The translations under genes were made by a program, and so were the position numbers. A stretch of 13,879 nucleotides of DNA from Ignatzschineria sp. GTDB lineage: Bacteria > Pseudomonadota > Gammaproteobacteria > Cardiobacteriales > Wohlfahrtiimonadaceae. Positions 7,290-13,879 of this stretch are shown here, piece after piece. The DNA is taken from NCBI GenBank assembly GCA_030151245.1, contig JASLEF010000216.1, positions 1 through 13,879 on the forward strand, read 5' to 3'. The notes beneath the pieces are model-generated. The model did not search any database, was not told the DNA's origin, and saw only the letters and a program-made list of their open reading frames with translations. Within the stretch, counting starts at the first letter, position 1. Every line of letters begins with the position of its first letter.

Positions 7290-8165
7290 TTAGTGATTGC
7301 GCTTTTGAATATAGTGTGCAAGATCAATAAGCGGTTCTGCTTTTTTGCCAAAAGATGCTAATAGTTCAATAGCATCTGTGGTCAGCCGATTGAGCTTCTC
7401 GATAGAAGCATCGATGCCTAATAGGGAAATATAGGTAGATTTATCTTGTAATAGATCACTTCCCGGCATTTTCCCAAGCTCTTCTTGTGTTCCTGTAACA
7501 TCTAAAATGTCATCTTTGATTTGGAATGCAAGGCCAATATTGTCTGCATAGACGGATAGTTTATCATAAGTCTCTTGATCCGTATTGCCGGCAATTGCGC
7601 CAGCTAAAATCGAAGCTTTGATCAATGCTCCCGTCTTTTTACGATGAATGGTTTCAAGCTCTTGAAGCGAAATTGTTTTATCTTCAGACTCCAGATCAAT
7701 GAATTGCCCTCCCACCATGCCCTGGGTGCCGGCGGCCGTACTGTATAACTGAATTAGCTGTAGTTTTTTTTCTGCCGAGAGGTCTGGAATGTGACTCAGT
7801 AACTCAAAACTATAAGTGAGTAGGGCATCTCCAGCTAGAATAGCAGTTGCTTCATCAAAAGCCTTATGACAGGTGGGTTTTCCGCGTCTAAAATCATCAT
7901 CATCCATTGCGGGCAGGTCGTCGTGAATAAGTGAGTAGGCGTGAATGCATTCAATGGCCGCAGCGATGGGATAGAGTCTCTTCTTATCAACACCACAAAG
8001 CTCTCCACTTGCCAGAGTTAAGAGGGCACGAAGACGTTTTCCGCCATTAAGCGTGCTATAGAGAATAGCTTCTCGCAAACGTGCGGGAGCTTTAATCTCT
8101 TCGAGTTGAGTTTTGAAGGCAGATTCGAAATCTTGAATTTGATCTTTAAACCAAGCAGTCGGCAT
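7290..8165 (-). CDS. ispA: Farnesyl diphosphate synthase
   Basis: Condenses IPP with DMAPP and then geranyl diphosphate to form farnesyl diphosphate, the precursor of undecaprenyl and quinone side chains. The 291-residue product has GGKR (41-44), the first Asp-rich motif DDLPAMDDDD (82-91), KKTGAL (~176-181), GGQFIDLESE (~152-161) and the second Asp-rich motif DDILD (218-222). The segment before the first motif (AYSLIHDD) is the same as in E. coli IspA, which supports a C15 product. Middle gene of the operon: its AGGA ribosome site overlaps the xseB stop codon and is 11 bases from the ATG, so coupling to xseB translation is likely, as is coupling of dxs to this gene. Confidence 0.97.
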   Translation of the reverse strand: MPTAWFKDQIQDFESAFKTQLEEIKAPARLREAILYSTLNGGKRLRALLTLASGELCGVDKKRLYPIAAAIECIHAYSLIHDDLPAMDDDDFRRGKPTCHKAFDEATAILAGDALLTYSFELLSHIPDLSAEKKLQLIQLYSTAAGTQGMVGGQFIDLESEDKTISLQELETIHRKKTGALIKASILAGAIAGNTDQETYDKLSVYADNIGLAFQIKDDILDVTGTQEELGKMPGSDLLQDKSTYISLLGIDASIEKLNRLTTDAIELLASFGKKAEPLIDLAHYIQKRNH

Positions 8166-8179
8166 AAAAAGCTATTTCC

Positions 8180-8383
8180 TTAATCTTTTGTCAGTAATTG
8201 TGTGATACGTTTTTCAGACGTTTCGAGACTCTCTTGGCAGGCTTTTGTTAAGGCGATACCTTCTTCAAATTTCTTTAAAGAATCCTCAAGAGAAAGTTCA
8301 TCGCTTTCAAGCGCCTCTACAATTTTCGTTAACGCTTGGAGTTGTGATTCAATGCTTTGATTTTCTTTTATTTTATCGGACAT
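8180..8383 (-). CDS. xseB: Exodeoxyribonuclease VII small subunit
   Basis: Small helical subunit that associates with XseA to form the single-strand-specific exonuclease VII. The 67-residue product carries the family pattern: a first helix (QLQALTKIVEALES), then ELSLEDSLKKFEEGIALTKA and a second long helix ending in ITQLL. ATG 8383 is chosen over a TTG at 8386 because AAGGA is 7 bases upstream. First gene of the xseB-ispA-dxs operon, the same order as in E. coli and many relatives; xseA is not in the window. Confidence 0.95.
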   Translation of the reverse strand: MSDKIKENQSIESQLQALTKIVEALESDELSLEDSLKKFEEGIALTKACQESLETSEKRITQLLTKD

Positions 8384-8420
8384 CAATATTTCCTTAAAAT
8401 AATTAATAATTCGGTCTCAT

Positions 8421-8449
8421 ATTCTAGATTGAGTGCGCGCTATATGCAA
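8421..8449 (-). promoter_or_regulatory. Candidate promoter of the xseB-ispA-dxs operon
   Basis: On the minus strand TTGCAT (8444-8449) and TAGAAT (8421-8426) are separated by exactly 17 bases and lie about 38 bases before the xseB start codon, in the gap shared with the divergent channel gene. Sequence match only. Confidence 0.5.
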
Positions 8450-8525
8450 TAATAATAGCCCTAACGCTGACAAAGTCGATATCAATGATTTTTGCCAAAT
8501 AAAGATGAATAATTAAGGGGTGCCT

Positions 8526-10826
8526 GTGAGCCATATAAAGCGAGTAACTACACTAATTTTACTACTATTTGTGGGTGTTAGTATCGCTTTCTCTCAAGTT
8601 CATCCTATTGGTTCAATCTTGCAAAATGGCTTAGGCACGACGGAAAAAGTAGAGGAGCAGGAGTTGCTGCTTCCAGATCCTATGAATATGACAACTTCTT
8701 GGTGGTCCTATTTTGATGCTAAAAAGGTGGGAGATCTACGCCAGTCGGTGATTGATTTCTTGGATCTGATTGAGAGTGAACTCGCTTTGTTGCCAGAAGA
8801 GACACAAAAGCGAGAGAGCCCAAGAGTCTCGCATATTAGTGCAAACCTCTTTGCATATGTTGCCTTAAAAGAGAAGCAGTTGACGAAGAAGATGCCAAAG
8901 CTAGAGCTAAAAGAGGCTTATAGCATCTCTGAGCTGCTCACTATTATTCATCGTGAAAGAGAACTAAGTACGGAATTAGTCAGCGTTCGAGAAGATATTC
9001 GAGATCAAGATGTGCAATATCGCGATTTGACAAAACAGATGAATAATCAATTTGTCTCCTATTTAGAAACGCCTGATCGTAGTGTTGAGCGCTTTAAGTC
9101 TGCTTTAAGGGTGATCACCTTACAGACAGAGCAAGCATTGATTAACGAGCGTTTGCGATTACTAAAAGCAAATTTAGTGGTCTTAGAGACTGAATATAAT
9201 GAAATTCAGGAAGCGAAAAATGTCGCTATTAGCCGCTTAACCTTTACCGAAGATGAGCAGTTGATACTTGATGAGCGTCTCAGTACGACAACGATCCGTT
9301 TACAAGAGGCGAATACCAAGTTATTAAGAGAGCAATCACAGCTGCTGTTATTACCCGATGAGACGGTAGAGGATCAGGCTGTTGCTCGGTTGAGAAATCA
9401 ACGAGTAGCTAAAGAGAAAATTAATGTCGCAATTTTAGAAGCTCGTTTGGACATGTATGAAAATGAGCGAGATACATTACTCATTCTTTCGCAAGACGAG
9501 GGGGTGGATGTTGAGCGCATTCAGAAAAACTACGCTGAACGTCAACGCATGCTTTCAGATATTACACTGAAAGCAAAAGATTGGTTTAACCAAAATGAGG
9601 TGGAACGCAGTAGTACAAATGCCTTATTAGCGGATATTGAGATGCGCGGAGGGGTGAATGAGAACAACTTTCTTGCTGGCATTGCGAATGATCGTTTAAC
9701 GCTCATTCAAGAGACCTCTGTTTTATTACAGAAGTTACAAACAGAGGTTGCAGACAGTCAGTTTATGGGGCGGATTCTTGAGAATCAGCTCTTACAATAT
9801 CAAGGGATCTTGCTCAACACGATTAATCGCACGAAAAGTAGTTTGAGTTATGCTTGGCGTAATGTGAAGCAATTGATTCGTATGCCCCTCTTTACTGTGG
9901 GGGATACGCCGATTACGGCCTTAAGTTTTGCGCAATTCTTGTTAATCGTTTTAGTCTGTTGGTGGATTGCATTTTGGTTGAATCGCGTATTCAACCGTAT
10001 GGGAAATAAACGAGGTGATGATAAGTTGCCGGCATATTATCTTGCTGGACGATTGACTTATTATGCGATTATTCTTTTTGGCTTTCTCTATGGATTAACG
10101 GCCGTTGGGATTGATTTCACTAACTTTGCATTAGTTGCTGGGGCCTTGGCAATTGGACTGGGATTTGGATTACAGTCGATTGTTAATAACTTTGTATCAG
10201 GATTGATTCTCCTTTTTGAGCGCTCGATCAAAGTGGGAGACTTTATTGAGTTATATGATCAAAAGAATGGCAAAGTGCTCTGGGGGGAAGTGAAAGAGAT
10301 TAACGTTCGTGCAACCATTATTTCAGATAATGATAACGTGGATATCGTGATTCCTAACTCTGAGTTTATTAATACGAAGATGCTCAACTGGACACTCAAA
10401 GAGCCGCAACGCCGAATGCGTTATCCATTTAGAGTGGCTTACGGGACAGATAAAGAGTTGGTGCGGGAGGCGGTTTTAGAGCAGGCAGAAGCATTACCCC
10501 ATACTTTAAAAGGGATACCGGGTCGAAATCCTGCTGTTTGGCTCGTTGACTTTAAAGACCACTACTATGAATTTGAACTCGTGGTGTGGTTAACTGCACG
10601 AGCGGTAAAGCGTCCTAATGGGATTCGTGCTGCGTATATGTGGGCAATTGATACTGCGTTACGGGAGAATAATATTGAGATCCCTGTTCCCCAAAGAGAG
10701 CATCGTTTTAGAGAAGGAGCAGTATTGCCAGTGGAGCCGATTCATCGAGATATTTTACAAGATGAAGCCTTTTTAGAAGATGAGATGTCGGATGAATTCG
10801 ATGATGAAAAGAGAAGTTCGGTGTAG
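8526..10826 (+). CDS. Large MscS-family mechanosensitive channel with periplasmic coiled-coil domain
   Basis: Inner-membrane tension-gated channel that releases solutes on osmotic downshift. GTG 8526 (766 residues) is preferred over GTG 8520, since AAGGGG (8515-8520) overlaps the latter and is 5 bases from the former. Numbering from 8520: signal peptide to about 25, then a ~420-residue helical region (45-440) rich in Glu, Gln, Leu and Arg, like the periplasmic part of MscK/MscM proteins. Then hydrophobic segments at ~466-488 and ~507-530, and the pore helix at ~536-566 with the Gly/Ala pattern GALAIGLGFGLQSIVNNFVS. The cytoplasmic MscS beta/alpha-beta domain follows (RSIKVGDFIEL, IPNSEFIN), then an acidic tail (~745-764). 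E. coli MscK and MscM have about 1,100 residues; this one lacks most of their extra membrane helices. Ion or ligand preference cannot be told. Confidence 0.9.
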   Translation: MSHIKRVTTLILLLFVGVSIAFSQVHPIGSILQNGLGTTEKVEEQELLLPDPMNMTTSWWSYFDAKKVGDLRQSVIDFLDLIESELALLPEETQKRESPRVSHISANLFAYVALKEKQLTKKMPKLELKEAYSISELLTIIHRERELSTELVSVREDIRDQDVQYRDLTKQMNNQFVSYLETPDRSVERFKSALRVITLQTEQALINERLRLLKANLVVLETEYNEIQEAKNVAISRLTFTEDEQLILDERLSTTTIRLQEANTKLLREQSQLLLLPDETVEDQAVARLRNQRVAKEKINVAILEARLDMYENERDTLLILSQDEGVDVERIQKNYAERQRMLSDITLKAKDWFNQNEVERSSTNALLADIEMRGGVNENNFLAGIANDRLTLIQETSVLLQKLQTEVADSQFMGRILENQLLQYQGILLNTINRTKSSLSYAWRNVKQLIRMPLFTVGDTPITALSFAQFLLIVLVCWWIAFWLNRVFNRMGNKRGDDKLPAYYLAGRLTYYAIILFGFLYGLTAVGIDFTNFALVAGALAIGLGFGLQSIVNNFVSGLILLFERSIKVGDFIELYDQKNGKVLWGEVKEINVRATIISDNDNVDIVIPNSEFINTKMLNWTLKEPQRRMRYPFRVAYGTDKELVREAVLEQAEALPHTLKGIPGRNPAVWLVDFKDHYYEFELVVWLTARAVKRPNGIRAAYMWAIDTALRENNIEIPVPQREHRFREGAVLPVEPIHRDILQDEAFLEDEMSDEFDDEKRSSV

Positions 10827-10919
10827 ATCGGTTATAATAACGACCGAAGCAATCCGAAAGATCGCATGAGTGACGTAGAATGGTGATGAGAAGAATAGAT
10901 CGTCTACGTCGGCATTAAT

Positions 10920-10959
10920 TTAAAGTATTGAAGAATTAAAAAATTAAAGTACTAAAGAA
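10920..10959 (+). repeat. Five near-copies of an 8-base A-rich motif in the glyQ leader
   Basis: Consecutive octamers read TTAAAGTA, TTGAAGAA, TTAAAAAA, TTAAAGTA and CTAAAGAA, close to a TTAAAGAA consensus. A second direct repeat, AGAAACGA, occurs at 10971-10978 and 10984-10991, just before the glyQ ATG. This could be an AT-rich promoter region or a slippage-made repeat; no function is shown. Confidence 0.5.
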
Positions 10960-10992
10960 CTAGTCGATAGAGAAACGAGATAAAGAAACGAC

Positions 10993-11889
10993 ATGAAAAA
11001 GATGACTTTCCAAGAGATGATTTTTACGCTGCAAACTTACTGGGCAGAGCAAGGTTGTGCGGTTTTACAGCCTTATGATATCGAAGTAGGCGCGGGAACA
11101 TTCCATACAGCAACGTTCCTTCGAGCACTCGGACCTGAGCCATGGGCTGCGGCATATGTTCAGCCATCAAGACGACCAACGGATGGTCGTTATGGAGAGA
11201 ACCCTAATCGTTTGCAGCACTACTATCAATTCCAAGTGGCGATTAAGCCTTCCCCTGAAAATATGCAGGAACTCTATCTAGGCTCGCTAGAAGCTTTAGG
11301 TATTGATACTTCAAAACATGATATTCGTTTTGTAGAAGATGATTGGGAATCTCCAACGCTCGGTGCGTGGGGTTTAGGTTGGGAAGTGTGGTTGAATGGG
11401 ATGGAAGTAACGCAGTTTACCTATTTCCAACAAGCGGGTGGACTTGAGTGTAAGCCTGTTCTTGGAGAGATTACTTATGGTCTCGAGCGTTTTGCAATGT
11501 ATGTTCAAGATGTAGAAAGTGTTTATGATCTAGTTTGGTCAGATGGACCTTTCGGCACAATTACCTATGGGGATGTATTTCATCAAAATGAAGTAGAGCA
11601 ATCTCACTATAACTTCTCACATGCAGATGTAGAGTTCTTATTAAACTCTTTCAATTTTTATGAAAAAGAAGTGAGCAGATTATTAGAAGCAAATCTTGCA
11701 TTGCCGGCATATGAGATGGTATTAAAAGCCTCTCATGCATTTAACTTGCTAGATGCGCGTAAAGCAATCTCGGTAACAGAGCGCCAAGGATATATTTTAC
11801 GAGTGCGTAAAATGGCGGGAATGGTCGCACAGAGTTATTACGAATCCCGTGAAAAACTGGGTTTTCCAATGTTAAATAAAACAAAATAG
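10993..11889 (+). CDS. glyQ: Glycyl-tRNA synthetase alpha subunit
   Basis: Alpha subunit of the bacterial alpha2-beta2 glycyl-tRNA synthetase; carries the class II catalytic core and makes glycyl-adenylate, while the beta subunit (GlyS) binds tRNA. The 298 residues align with E. coli GlyQ (303) throughout: VQPSRRPTDGRYGENPNRLQ, HDIRFVEDDWE, GMEVTQFTYFQQ, EITYGLERFAMYVQ and the C-terminal SVTERQGYILRVR. No strong ribosome-binding site precedes ATG 10993 (only GAGA and AAAG fragments); ATG 11002 is an alternative start. glyS normally follows glyQ directly, but here a terminator and an unrelated phosphatase gene follow, so glyS must lie elsewhere in the genome. Confidence 0.97.
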   Translation: MKKMTFQEMIFTLQTYWAEQGCAVLQPYDIEVGAGTFHTATFLRALGPEPWAAAYVQPSRRPTDGRYGENPNRLQHYYQFQVAIKPSPENMQELYLGSLEALGIDTSKHDIRFVEDDWESPTLGAWGLGWEVWLNGMEVTQFTYFQQAGGLECKPVLGEITYGLERFAMYVQDVESVYDLVWSDGPFGTITYGDVFHQNEVEQSHYNFSHADVEFLLNSFNFYEKEVSRLLEANLALPAYEMVLKASHAFNLLDARKAISVTERQGYILRVRKMAGMVAQSYYESREKLGFPMLNKTK

Positions 11890-11901
11890 ATTGAACTTAA
11901 T

Positions 11902-11938
11902 AAACAGATGATGCGGAATACCGATCATCTGTTTTTTT
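11902..11938 (+). terminator. Strong rho-independent terminator of glyQ
   Basis: AAACAGATGAT (11902-11912) pairs with ATCATCTGTTT (11924-11934); an inner CGG/CCG helix with loop AATA extends the stem past one unpaired G. A run of seven T (11932-11938) follows. It begins 12 bases after the glyQ stop codon, so glyQ is the last gene of its transcript. Confidence 0.88.
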
Positions 11939-11977
11939 CATGTAGAGCAGCTTTAAGTTAATGAGTTAAATTGTCGA

Positions 11978-12784
11978 ATGACAAAAGAGAATGGTAGAAA
12001 AGATATGGATATGCAGAAATATTTAGATTGTGCTTTGGAAGCTTCAGAAATCGCAAGAGCGTTAATTGCAACCGCGTATGATGAGAATGCTTTTAAGATT
12101 GAGATTAAAGCAGATGCAACGCCGGTTACAGAAGTGGATATTGCTGTTGAGAAAGCGATTTACGAGCATATTTCTAAAGCGTTTCCAGACCATGGTTTCT
12201 ATGGAGAAGAGAGTGGTCAAAAAAATATGACATCAGATTTTATCTGGTTGATTGACCCGATTGATGGGACTAAAGCTTTTGTAAGAAGACGTCCGATGTT
12301 CTCTTGCCAAATTGCTTTAATGTATCAAGGAGAGATTATCTTAGGCGTCTCAACGGCTCCTTGTTTCAATGGTGGTGAGCGTATTTATGCCATGAAAGGG
12401 CAAGGTGCTTTCATGGAAGGTAAGAGAATTTCGGTGAGTGATATTTCTGAGTTATCGCAAACGGTTTTTTCTTCAGGAAACTTAAAGCGTTTAACGCAAA
12501 ATGCAGAGAAGTGGGCAAATTACGGGAAGCTCGTCGGTCAAGTAAACTCTACGCGGGGATTTGGGGATTTCTTGCAATATCACTTTTTAGCAACGGGAAA
12601 GTTAGATTTAATTGTTGAGTCAGACGTGAATATTTTGGATATTGCGGCATTGTCGATTATCGTGAATGAAGCGGGTGGTAAGATGACGGCATTAGATGGT
12701 AAAGCGATTGATCTCGAGGTGACGACGATTTTAGCAGCGACGCCGGCAATCCATGCTAAAGCTTTAGAGATTTTACAATTTTAA
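11978..12784 (+). CDS. Inositol monophosphatase-family phosphatase, HisN-like
   Basis: Mg-dependent, Li-sensitive-type sugar or amino-alcohol phosphate phosphatase. Metal-binding motifs are present: TPVTEVDIAVE (~48-58), GEESG (76-80), DPIDGTKAF (93-101) and the last acidic residue in ILDIAALSIIVNEAGG (Asp221). DPIDGTKAFVR, the RGFGD segment (~193-197) and the AALSIIVNEAGG ending resemble the HisN histidinol-phosphatase branch more than SuhB or CysQ, so histidinol phosphate is a possible substrate, but this is an inference. The family Trp-Asp of the last motif is Leu-Asp here. The start is uncertain: neither ATG 11978, 12005 nor 12011 has a good ribosome site, and homology begins near MQKYLDCALE, so 12005 or 12011 may be right. 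It has its own transcript after the glyQ terminator. Confidence 0.85.
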   Translation: MTKENGRKDMDMQKYLDCALEASEIARALIATAYDENAFKIEIKADATPVTEVDIAVEKAIYEHISKAFPDHGFYGEESGQKNMTSDFIWLIDPIDGTKAFVRRRPMFSCQIALMYQGEIILGVSTAPCFNGGERIYAMKGQGAFMEGKRISVSDISELSQTVFSSGNLKRLTQNAEKWANYGKLVGQVNSTRGFGDFLQYHFLATGKLDLIVESDVNILDIAALSIIVNEAGGKMTALDGKAIDLEVTTILAATPAIHAKALEILQF

Positions 12785-12865
12785 GGATGCATTATTCTTC
12801 AAAATTGTGTTATAAGAAGTAACAATAATAAGATCATACTTGATCTAATCGAATGAATTAAAAAG

Positions 12866-12893
12866 CCGTCAATAAGCGTGAGTTTGTTGGCGG
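12866..12893 (+). terminator. Hairpin after the phosphatase gene, possible weak terminator
   Basis: CCGTCAATAA (12866-12875) can pair along its whole length with TTGTTGGCGG (12884-12893) around an 8-base loop, using G-U pairs that only work in the plus-strand RNA. It is followed by an imperfect T-rich stretch (TATTTATT). It could end the phosphatase transcript or be a leader hairpin of the next gene, whose start is 24 bases on. Confidence 0.35.
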
Positions 12894-12917
12894 TATTTAT
12901 TATGGGGAGACATTTTT

Positions 12918-13646
12918 GTGAGGGGTTTTTTAGTGAAATTTCTGCCATTAAAGCGCTGGTATATTCTAGGTTTATTAGCTCTATTATTAGCTGCATGTGC
13001 ACCACAGAGTTCAAAGCTTTCGCCATCGTATATTTCAGGAGGTCCATTAACTGAACGCTTACAAAAGTATGGCTTAAAGAGAGGGGATGAAGTTTTAATC
13101 CGTATTTTCAAGGAAGAGGCGATGCTTGAATTGTGGATGAAACCAGCGGGTAAAGATCAATATATTCATTTCTCAAATTATCCTATTTGTAATTTTTCTG
13201 GCACTTTAGGTCCGAAAATTTACGAGGGCGATCGGCAAGCGCCAGAGGGGTTTTATCGGGTGAATAGACAGGCGTTAAATCCTCATAGTCGTTTTTACAA
13301 GTCTTTTAATCTTGGTTATCCTAATACTTTTGATCGTTCGTTAGGTCGTACAGGTAGTTATTTGATGGTACATGGAAAATGCGATTCTGTTGGCTGTTAC
13401 GCAATGACAGATACACAGATTGAAGAGATCTATGGTTTGGTAGAGTTAGCACTCAAAAATGGGCAGGAATATGTCGAAGTCCAAGCGTATCCTTTTAAGA
13501 TGGAAGATGAGCGCTTATCACGAGAAAAAGGATCACGGCATTATGAGTTTTGGGGAAATCTTCGAGAAGGCTACACTCAATTTGAGAAAGAGCAAACCCC
13601 ACTAAATTACGGTGTTCATCGTGGACGATATCTATTTAACAAGTAG
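12918..13646 (+). CDS. dpaA: DpaA/YafK-family L,D-transpeptidase-fold lipoprotein
   Basis: YkuD-fold cysteine enzyme acting in the periplasm. E. coli DpaA (YafK/LdtF) releases Braun lipoprotein from peptidoglycan, and the match runs through the whole protein: IRIFKEE, GTLGPKIYEGDRQAPEGFY, the active site SYLMVHGKCDSVGCYAMTD with catalytic Cys160 and His152, then VEVQAYPFKM. The 242-residue length is near E. coli's 246. The lipobox LAAC (Cys27, followed by Ala) predicts a lipoprotein. Two GTG starts are plausible: 12918 with GGAG 8 bases upstream, and 12933 with GAGG 9 bases upstream; the shorter one gives a more typical signal peptide (VKFLPLKRWYILG). Whether it cuts a lipoprotein link or acts as a transpeptidase in this organism is inferred from the family only. 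Confidence 0.88.
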   Translation: MRGFLVKFLPLKRWYILGLLALLLAACAPQSSKLSPSYISGGPLTERLQKYGLKRGDEVLIRIFKEEAMLELWMKPAGKDQYIHFSNYPICNFSGTLGPKIYEGDRQAPEGFYRVNRQALNPHSRFYKSFNLGYPNTFDRSLGRTGSYLMVHGKCDSVGCYAMTDTQIEEIYGLVELALKNGQEYVEVQAYPFKMEDERLSREKGSRHYEFWGNLREGYTQFEKEQTPLNYGVHRGRYLFNK

Positions 13647-13648
13647 GC

Positions 13649-13677
13649 TTGTCAATTGAGGAGATATCTAGTATCTT
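13649..13677 (+). promoter_or_regulatory. Candidate promoter of tRNA-Ser
   Basis: TTGTCA (13649-13654) followed after 17 bases by TATCTT (13672-13677), placing the start about 15 bases before the tRNA. The spacer lies within an inverted repeat, TTGAGGAG (13656-13663) / CTCCTCAA (13681-13688), which could also act as the weak end signal of the dpaA transcript. Confidence 0.45.
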
Positions 13678-13698
13678 ATCCTCCTCAACCAAAATTTA

Positions 13699-13789
13699 GG
13701 AAAAGTGGCCGAGTGGTTGAAGGCGCTCGCCTGGAAAGCGGGTATACGTTAGTAGCGTATCGAGGGTTCGAATCCCTCCTTTTCCGCCA
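13699..13789 (+). tRNA. tRNA-Ser (anticodon GGA)
   Basis: 91 bases with encoded CCA. The acceptor stem GGAAAAG pairs with CTTTTCC. The anticodon stem CTCGC/GCGGG, with one G-U pair, encloses loop CTGGAAA, giving anticodon GGA. A long variable arm (ATACG/CGTAT) is typical of serine tRNAs, and the T arm GAGGG/CCCTC encloses TTCGAAT. Confidence 0.97.
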
Positions 13790-13797
13790 TATATATC

Positions 13798-13837
13798 AAA
13801 AACCCTTGTTTAATTCATTGAATTACAAGGGTTTTTT
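13798..13837 (+). terminator. Rho-independent terminator of tRNA-Ser
   Basis: AAAAACCCTTG (13798-13808) pairs with CAAGGGTTTTT (13826-13836), with an inner TAATTC/GAATTA helix and a TTTTTT run at 13832-13837. It begins 9 bases after the tRNA. Confidence 0.85.
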
Positions 13838-13854
13838 GTTGTCTATCGAAAAGC

Positions 13855-13873
13855 CGTACCCTCGTCTGTACCC
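13855..13873 (+). repeat. Two GTACCC repeats 12 bases apart at the window edge
   Basis: CGTACCC (13855-13861) and TGTACCC (13867-13873) are spaced 12 bases start to start, directly after the tRNA-Ser terminator. Short direct repeats beside a tRNA are where tyrosine-integrase arm or attachment sites occur. The window ends six bases later, so this is only a hint. Confidence 0.35.
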
Positions 13874-13879
13874 TGAGCT

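Noticed and set aside
8450..8519. Promoter for the mechanosensitive channel gene
   Set aside because: CTGACA at about 8467 is a fair -35, but no acceptable -10 lies 16-18 bases after it and no other pair was convincing.
10872..10910. Inverted repeat GACGTAGA/TCTACGTC after the channel gene as a terminator
   Set aside because: The stem has 8 base pairs with a 23-base loop and no T-run on either strand, so it is not a convincing intrinsic terminator.
12799..13111. Two minus-strand open frames of about 80 residues overlapping each other and the start of dpaA
   Set aside because: They overlap the well-supported dpaA gene, have no family features and conflict with each other.
1..13879. CRISPR array, insertion sequence, or toxin-antitoxin or defence cluster
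   Set aside because: No regularly spaced long repeats, transposase, terminal inverted repeats or defence-type genes are seen. All sizeable genes belong to core or envelope functions.

Overview
This is a low-GC (roughly 40%) stretch of bacterial chromosome, dense with housekeeping genes. Protein similarity (IF-1, RNase PH, GlyQ, the ATP-pyrophosphatase part of GuaA), the xseB-ispA-dxs gene order and E. coli-like tRNA-Pro(GGG) and tRNA-Ser(GGA) all point to a gammaproteobacterium. A Cardiobacteriales-type organism such as Ignatzschineria or Wohlfahrtiimonas is my guess, not something the sequence proves.

Layout. Positions 1-1244 (minus) hold GMP synthase guaA, with the third base of its stop codon cut off by the window edge. 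Divergent from it are a secreted NlpC/P60 hydrolase (1375-1824) and a TolC/OprM-type outer-membrane efflux lipoprotein (1954-3513) with no pump genes beside it. A terminator hairpin overlapping a tRNA promoter leads into tRNA-Pro(GGG) and infA, probably as one transcript. A gap of about 280 bases with possible RNA structure and a strong terminator precedes rph (4217-4942). After a 415-base gap without genes comes the minus-strand operon xseB-ispA-dxs (8383 to 5358), which supplies the isoprenoid pathway (DXP synthase, FPP synthase) plus the small subunit of exonuclease VII. Divergent from it is a large MscS-family mechanosensitive channel (8526-10826), followed by glyQ (10993-11889) closed off by a strong terminator with no glyS. 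The right end has a HisN-like IMPase-family phosphatase (11978-12784), a DpaA/YafK-type L,D-transpeptidase-fold lipoprotein (12918-13646), tRNA-Ser(GGA) with its terminator, and a short pair of GTACCC repeats at the window edge that may mark the start of an integrated element.

Most notable. The guaA product is a complete 414-residue reading frame with an intact synthetase half. Its glutamine amidotransferase domain is reduced to about 115 residues and has lost the catalytic Cys and the His-Glu pair. As encoded it should be unable to use glutamine alone: it must use free ammonia or borrow a glutaminase subunit from elsewhere. Other points for a second look are the separation of glyQ from glyS, a possible small RNA upstream of rph, and the candidate attachment region after tRNA-Ser.
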